From an uncultured Lachnospiraceae bacterium (GTDB lineage: Bacteria; Bacillota; Clostridia; Lachnospirales; Lachnospiraceae): a stretch of 64,000 nucleotides of DNA. Location of the stretch: assembly GCA_951800685.1 (NCBI GenBank), contig CATOJY010000001.1, forward strand, positions 1-64,000, given 5' to 3'. A program made the translations under genes and the position numbers. The notes under the pieces were generated by a model. The model had not been told where the DNA came from. It did not search any database and was given only the letters and a program-made list of their open reading frames with translations. Shown here in pieces: positions 58,753 through 64,000 of the stretch; positions within the stretch are counted from its first letter, which is position 1, and every line of letters starts with the position of its first letter.

Positions 58753-59943
58753 ATGAAATGGACAAAAAAGGGACATGAACTTGAAGAACAATGGGAGGCG
58801 TTAAAAGGCGGATGTTTTTATATTTATGGCGCGGGAGACTATGGAGCCAGGATGAGCAGGACTCTTTCAAAATTGGGGATAGAGTTTGCGTTTGTGGATG
58901 GAAATTATGACAAACAGCAGAACGGCTATTTAGGGAAAAAAGTAATTTCTCCGGTAGAATTAGTAGAAAGGCCCGAAAAGAAATTGATTATTTTGGCCGC
59001 AATGGAAAACACGATGCTGGAAATGCGCCGGATATTGGAAAAGCATGGGATGGAAAAGAACAGGGATTTCTGGTATATGGAGGAATTTAAACAGTCAGTG
59101 CTTCCGGTTTATGCATGGTATGCGCTGGGGAAGATTTATATGCCTAGCGTCGGTTTTTTATCAACGACCATCTGTAATCTGAACTGTGACGGATGTCTGA
59201 ATTTTACAGCTTACAATAAGAATCAGAAGAATGAGAATGTAGAGGATTTAAAAAAGACGCTTGCAGACTATTTTAAAAATGTTGATGTGGTGGATTTCTT
59301 TTCTTATACAGGGGGAGAACCGTTTCTTCATCCTGAGGCGGATGAAATCCTGGAGTATATCGGGAGCCATTACAGGAATCAGATTGTTTCTTTGGGAATT
59401 TCAACTAACTGCACGATTGTTCCGAAAGACAGGGTATGCGAAATATGCGCCAGGTATGGATTCTGTTTTCTGATTGACGATTATTCAAAGTATGTAGAAC
59501 GTTCTAAAAAGATCTTGCCTGAGATAGAAGAGAAATTGCAGAAGTATGGCGTAGAATATGCGGTAAATAGAGGGGATGAAACATATTGGATCGACTTGGA
59601 ACCTCTTAAAACAGATAATTATGGAATGAGTGAAGAAGAGTTAATTGCCTATAGGGACAGGTGTGCAGTGCCATATAGGGAATTGTACCATAGCAGGTTA
59701 TATGCATGTAACTATGCGAATTTTGGTATAAAAGCCGGATTGGAAACAGAAGAGCCAAACGATTCGTTTGATCTGAGCGGCGGTGAAGTAGAAGATAAAG
59801 TAGTTTTCGTGGAGTTTATTATGGGTTATACAGAAAAAGGGTATGTGAATTTCTGCAAGCACTGTGCGGGCTTTCTGCCCATCAATCCGTATAAGAAACC
59901 TGTAGGGAAACAATTGCCAAGGGGAGAAGAGAAAAATGTATAA
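58753..59943 (+). CDS. Radical SAM protein with N-terminal Rossmann-like domain (rSAM-3)
   Basis: FYIYGAGDYGARMSRTLSKLGIEFAFVDGN; CNLNCDGCLNFTAYN; FCKHCAGFLPINPYK. Confidence 0.87.
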   Translation: MKWTKKGHELEEQWEALKGGCFYIYGAGDYGARMSRTLSKLGIEFAFVDGNYDKQQNGYLGKKVISPVELVERPEKKLIILAAMENTMLEMRRILEKHGMEKNRDFWYMEEFKQSVLPVYAWYALGKIYMPSVGFLSTTICNLNCDGCLNFTAYNKNQKNENVEDLKKTLADYFKNVDVVDFFSYTGGEPFLHPEADEILEYIGSHYRNQIVSLGISTNCTIVPKDRVCEICARYGFCFLIDDYSKYVERSKKILPEIEEKLQKYGVEYAVNRGDETYWIDLEPLKTDNYGMSEEELIAYRDRCAVPYRELYHSRLYACNYANFGIKAGLETEEPNDSFDLSGGEVEDKVVFVEFIMGYTEKGYVNFCKHCAGFLPINPYKKPVGKQLPRGEEKNV

Positions 59944-60898
59944 ACCCAGGATATCCGTCGTAATACCGGTATATAACGGAGAAAATTATATGAAAGAAGC
60001 GATTGACAGCGCGCTAAACCAGACGTATGAAAACGTAGAAGTTCTTGTGGTGGATGATGGTTCAGTGGATGGAACAAAGGAAATCATGGACGCTTATGGA
60101 GATCGGATTATCGGGCTTCATAAGAAAAACGGGGGAGTAGCCACGGCGCTGAATATGGGAATTGCGCATATGTCAGGAGAGTATTTTGCATGGCTTTCCC
60201 ATGACGATCTGATGAAACCGGATGCGTGTGAAATTTATGTGAGGCATCTGCAGGGCGAGGAAAAAGAGACGCTCGTATATGGAAATTACGATATTCTGGA
60301 TAAAGAGGGAAGGGTGTACAATTGGACAAATTTTGAGGCGCTCTATACGCAGGAAGTCATGGAGATGTCTGTGTATCCTGTTATTTTAGGATGCGTCAAT
60401 GGGTGCGCGCTTTTAGTACATAGGAGTCATTTTGACAGAGTAGGATATTTTAATGAGGAGCTAAAGATTACGCAGGATAATGAGATGTGGTTCCGAATTT
60501 TCCGGGATTCAAAGATTAAATTCTGCGGGGAAACCGTTTCGTCCAAACGCTACCACCCACAACAGGACAGCCAGACAAAAGATATATATCCTGATGAAGA
60601 TGCATTTGTCTTTGCGTGCCTGCGTCAATTAAATCTGGTGGAATGCGCCTGTTTTGGCGGAAATGTATTATCATTTTTTAGAAAAATGAAAGCGAGAGTG
60701 TCACCGGAGAAGCATCCGCTGACAACGAAATTCTGTGGGGAAATGATTTGTAAAGCGCAAAATGGAAGTTTGTATAGCGAGTTGACAGCAGAAGAACTGA
60801 CAAGAATGCTTATGGCTGCTGAGCAAAAAAATGACGAATTGGAGAAAGAGAATAGAAGGCTTCAGGGGAAATTAAGAGAGTTATATATGAAATTTTAA
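59936..60898 (+). CDS. GT2 glycosyltransferase (C-terminal Rossmann-like domain absent)
   Basis: ISVVIPVYNGENYMKEAIDSALNQTYENVEVLVVDDGSVDGTKEI; coiled-coil C-terminus. Confidence 0.88.
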   Translation: MYKPRISVVIPVYNGENYMKEAIDSALNQTYENVEVLVVDDGSVDGTKEIMDAYGDRIIGLHKKNGGVATALNMGIAHMSGEYFAWLSHDDLMKPDACEIYVRHLQGEEKETLVYGNYDILDKEGRVYNWTNFEALYTQEVMEMSVYPVILGCVNGCALLVHRSHFDRVGYFNEELKITQDNEMWFRIFRDSKIKFCGETVSSKRYHPQQDSQTKDIYPDEDAFVFACLRQLNLVECACFGGNVLSFFRKMKARVSPEKHPLTTKFCGEMICKAQNGSLYSELTAEELTRMLMAAEQKNDELEKENRRLQGKLRELYMKF

Positions 60899-60946
60899 AA
60901 TGTTATAACAAAGATAACTGAATGTGTCATGTTAGGAGAATAATGG

Positions 60947-62293
60947 ATGGAGAGGAAAAATTTAGAAATAAGATTAGAAAAGTTTAATGATAAATATAAA
61001 AATCAAACAATATGGCATTGTAATATTCTTGGACAATGTATTGATTTTGATTATGATGAAATTATTTTTTGCTGTTCTTCAACAGTCTATCCTAAAACAC
61101 CTGTAATATGTGATGTTGATAGGGGGGGGGTAGAGGACAATTTTCATAAAGAGAGTTATGTTGGGAAATTGCTGGATGTGATGGAAGAAAATCAGAATGC
61201 AGACGGTCCCTGTCGTGGATGCAAGCACTTGAAACAGATCATATTTGAAGGCCTGGAATATGATGATGTAAAATTAAAAAATATAGTACACAACAATTTT
61301 CGTGGCTGTAACTCCAGATGCATTTACTGTGACCAGAATGTAGCGAAAATTAATGAAAAGTATGAGTCTTTAAAGATTATCAAACGGTTGCTAGAAGAGG
61401 GATGTATAGATACCCATTTCAATATTGATTTTGGGGGAGGTGAACCTACGCTGCTGCCTAATTTGAAAGAGTACCTGGAATTTGGTTATGCACATGGATG
61501 TCGGCAGCTTTTAAACACGAGTGGAATTTTGTTTCACGAATCAATTTATGAAGGTCTGAAACAGGGGAATTTGACAGTTCAGATCAGTCCGGATGCAGGA
61601 ACAGCGGAAACATACAAAAAAATAAAGAGGCAGAACGGTTTTGAACAAGTTTGGAGGAACATCGGAAAATACTGTGATTATGCGGATAATGTACTGATAA
61701 AATATATTGTGTTCTCATATAACTCATCGCATCAGGAAATAGATGCTTTTATTACGCAGTGTAAGCGTCATGGTGTAAAGGACATTAGGGTTTCGGCAGA
61801 AACAAGGACAGCGTGGAAAGATACTGAAAAAACAGGTAAAGTATGGGAGTTTGGAGAAGCTGAGATAGACGGATGTGCATATTTGATGTATCAGTGCTGC
61901 GTGAATGATTTTCTTTTTAGATTTATGGACGGTAACGTGTCTGAGGAGAAAAGAAAGAAGGTAGGCAGAAGATTTTTTGAGTATTACTTTAAGTCGTACA
62001 TAAAAGAAAATCAAAAAGAAAATAATGTGTTTGTCTATGGCATGGGAAAAAATGGAGTCCGTCTGTATCATCAAATGAAGGAACTTGGCATTGAAATAAG
62101 GAGCTTTGTTGATTGCGATGTCAAGAAGCAGAAAACAGGGTATGACGGGAAAAACTGCCTGTCACCAGAGGAAATTAACGGGGAAAAGGATTGGATCATT
62201 ATATCAACAGAGAGCTATCATGAAATATGGGGAAAATTGAAACAGCAAGGTGTGAAAAAAATATTTGCAAGTTTTGCAGGATTGCAAACTTAA
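60947..62293 (+). CDS. Radical SAM protein with C-terminal Rossmann-like domain (rSAM-4), carries a G9 tract
   Basis: NFRGCNSRCIYCDQNVAKI; FGGGEPTLLPNLKEYLEFG; C-terminal VFVYGMGKNGVRLYHQMKELGIEIRSFVDCDVKKQKTGYDG. Confidence 0.85.
   Translation: MERKNLEIRLEKFNDKYKNQTIWHCNILGQCIDFDYDEIIFCCSSTVYPKTPVICDVDRGGVEDNFHKESYVGKLLDVMEENQNADGPCRGCKHLKQIIFEGLEYDDVKLKNIVHNNFRGCNSRCIYCDQNVAKINEKYESLKIIKRLLEEGCIDTHFNIDFGGGEPTLLPNLKEYLEFGYAHGCRQLLNTSGILFHESIYEGLKQGNLTVQISPDAGTAETYKKIKRQNGFEQVWRNIGKYCDYADNVLIKYIVFSYNSSHQEIDAFITQCKRHGVKDIRVSAETRTAWKDTEKTGKVWEFGEAEIDGCAYLMYQCCVNDFLFRFMDGNVSEEKRKKVGRRFFEYYFKSYIKENQKENNVFVYGMGKNGVRLYHQMKELGIEIRSFVDCDVKKQKTGYDGKNCLSPEEINGEKDWIIISTESYHEIWGKLKQQGVKKIFASFAGLQT
61122..61130 (+). 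repeat. Homopolymeric G9 tract inside coding sequence
   Basis: gttgat-a-ggggggggg-tagagg, encodes DRGGVE. Confidence 0.9.
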
Positions 62294-62318
62294 GAAAGTA
62301 AGAAAGAAGGAGAAGTTT

Positions 62319-63347
62319 ATGGGACGGACAGATATTTTTGCAGGAAAGACATTGTTGATTACGGGAGGAACGGGTTCTTTTGGAAATGCGGTATTGAAAC
62401 GTTTTTTGAATACAGAAATCAAAGAGATTCGCATTTTTTCCCGCGATGAAAAGAAACAGGATGATATGCGCAGATTTTATAACAACAGCAAGATTAAATA
62501 TTATATTGGCGATGTGCGCCAGCTTCGGAGCGTACAGGAGGCGATGCGGGGCGTGGATTATGTGTTCCATGCTGCGGCGTTAAAACAAGTTCCTTCCTGT
62601 GAGTTTTTCCCGATGGAAGCAGTCAAGACAAATATCATGGGAACAGATAATGTACTTACCGCAGCAATTGCAGAAGGGGTAAAAAAGGTGGTCTGCCTGT
62701 CTACAGATAAAGCAGCCTATCCGATTAATGCTATGGGTATCAGCAAAGCCATGATGGAAAGGGTGTTTGTGGCAAAATCAAGGACAACGGATAAGACTGT
62801 AATCTGCGGGACACGGTATGGGAATGTGATGTGTTCCAGAGGATCAGTCATCCCTCTGTTTATTGAACAGCTGAAAGCCGGGAAGCCTTTGACGATTACA
62901 GAGCCGAATATGACGAGATTCCTGATGAGCCTGGAGGAAGCGGTAGACCTGGTGCTTTTCGCGTTTAAGAACGGACAGGCAGGCGATATCATGGTGCAGA
63001 AGGCTCCGGCGTGCACGATTGATACGCTGGCGCACGCCGTTTCGGATATTTTTGCAGAAGGGCAGGCGGATATCCATTATATCGGAATTCGTCATGGCGA
63101 GAAGATGTATGAGACGCTGCTGACGCGGGAAGAGTATATCCATGCGGAGGATATGGGGCAGTTTTTCCGGGTGCCTGCGGATAACAGGGAGCTGAACTAC
63201 GAGCAGTATTTTGAGAAGGGTAAAGTAGATGTGCGGGAACTGAAGGAATTTAATTCCAGCAATACGCAGATTCTGGACAGGGATCAGGTAAAAGAACGCC
63301 TTCTGGAGCTGCAGTATGTACAGGGAGAGTTGGAGACAGCAAAATAG
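62319..63347 (+). CDS. UDP-GlcNAc 4,6-dehydratase/5-epimerase family (FnlA/CapE-like)
   Basis: LLITGGTGSFGNAVLKRFL; RIFSRDEKKQDDMRRFYNNSKIKYYIGDVRQ; HAAALKQVPSCEFFPMEAVKTNI. Confidence 0.9.
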   Translation: MGRTDIFAGKTLLITGGTGSFGNAVLKRFLNTEIKEIRIFSRDEKKQDDMRRFYNNSKIKYYIGDVRQLRSVQEAMRGVDYVFHAAALKQVPSCEFFPMEAVKTNIMGTDNVLTAAIAEGVKKVVCLSTDKAAYPINAMGISKAMMERVFVAKSRTTDKTVICGTRYGNVMCSRGSVIPLFIEQLKAGKPLTITEPNMTRFLMSLEEAVDLVLFAFKNGQAGDIMVQKAPACTIDTLAHAVSDIFAEGQADIHYIGIRHGEKMYETLLTREEYIHAEDMGQFFRVPADNRELNYEQYFEKGKVDVRELKEFNSSNTQILDRDQVKERLLELQYVQGELETAK

Positions 63348-63366
63348 CCCGGGAGGAGAAAAGCAG

Positions 63367-64000
63367 ATGAAAGTTATCATATTTGGGGTAAATGGCATGG
63401 CGGGGCATATGGCCGCTCTGTATCTGGCTGAACGCGGGCATCAGGTAACGGGATTTGCAAGGCGTCCCCAAAATCTTGGCGAAGGCATCGTCTGTATAGA
63501 GGGAGATGCTTTGAATCAGGATTCGGTCAGGAGTGTATTGGCAGAAGGAACGTATGATGCGGCGGTCAATTGTATCGGAATCCTGAATAGGGCTGTGGAT
63601 GCTAAGTTGTCAGAAGGGATTTATTTAAACAGTGTATTTCCGCATTTCCTGGCGGAATGTGCAGAGGATGCGGGCGCCAGGGTAATACATATCAGTACGG
63701 ACTGTGTATTCAGCGGAAGTAAAGGGCAGTATACGGAGAAAAGTACACCGGATGCGGAGTCCTACTATGGAAGGTCAAAGGCGTTGGGAGAGTTGACAGA
63801 CGACAGGAATCTGACGCTTCGTACATCTATTGTCGGGCCGGAGTTGAAAGCGGACGGAATTGGGCTGTTTCACTGGTTTATGGGGCAGGATGGGGAGATT
63901 GACGGCTTTACGAAGGCAATCTGGTCCGGTGTGACAACGCTGGAACTGGCAAAGTCCATAGAAGCTGCTATGCGCCAGAACCTGACGGGGCTTTATCATC
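63367..64000 (+). CDS. RmlD-like NAD(P)-dependent sugar reductase, truncated by the window end
   Basis: own translation MKVIIFGVNGMAGHMAALYLAERGHQVTGFARRP...RVIHISTDCVFSGSKGQYTEKSTPDAESYYGRSKALGE; not in the ORF track because it runs off the end. Confidence 0.85.
   Translation, partial: MKVIIFGVNGMAGHMAALYLAERGHQVTGFARRPQNLGEGIVCIEGDALNQDSVRSVLAEGTYDAAVNCIGILNRAVDAKLSEGIYLNSVFPHFLAECAEDAGARVIHISTDCVFSGSKGQYTEKSTPDAESYYGRSKALGELTDDRNLTLRTSIVGPELKADGIGLFHWFMGQDGEIDGFTKAIWSGVTTLELAKSIEAAMRQNLTGLYH

Noticed and set aside
48885-60898. Radical SAM proteins as RiPP maturases
   Set aside because: No Cys-rich or leader-type small ORF seen nearby, no RRE-like domain recognised, and all neighbours are glycan genes
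1-64000. CRISPR array, tRNA/rRNA, transposase, prophage or restriction/defence genes
   Set aside because: Looked for repeat-spacer periodicity, conserved RNA gene motifs and integrase/transposase signatures; none recognised

Overview
The window reads as a chromosomal motility region of a Gram-positive (probably Lachnospiraceae-type) Firmicute. This taxonomy is inferred from gene content and protein style and was not searched. Positions 149-20564 hold a long, nearly uninterrupted + strand flagellar operon: fliE-fliF-fliG-fliH-fliI-fliJ-fliK-flgD-flg_new-flgE-flbD-motA-motB-fliM-cheY-like-flgC-fliY-fliO?-fliP-fliQ-fliR-flhB-flhA-fliA. Next come two FlgF/G-type rod genes, an orphan ParA ATPase paired with a ComFB-domain protein, then fliD-fliS-fliT-like and a degenerate nucleotidyltransferase. 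A minus-strand late operon follows (flgM-flgN-flgK-flgL-DUF6470-like-fliW-csrA). After it are a FliK-like/FlhB-C-like gene pair, a lytic transglycosylase, a PilZ protein, a glycosyltransferase and three flagellins, two of which are identical proteins. From about 41.4 kb to the end is a large glycan locus. It has tandem flagellin-type GT2-TPR enzymes, a methyltransferase, an NTP-transferase plus HisC-like PLP enzyme, a TarI/IspD-like cytidylyltransferase, LicD, a TagF-like/beta-propeller fusion, four radical SAM proteins, four GT2 paralogs, a GT1, and a FnlA/CapE-like plus RmlD-like pair. The strongest candidate for an undescribed system is this locus: one Rossmann-like domain recurs in eight proteins, fused to either radical SAM or GT2 modules, and one radical SAM gene carries a G9 tract that could make it phase variable. 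Other leads are the ParA-ComFB pair where flhF/flhG would be expected, and paired CsrA-like ACARGGA sites in all three flagellin leaders. No rRNA, tRNA, CRISPR or transposon was recognised. All homology calls come from reading motifs by eye; no database search was run.
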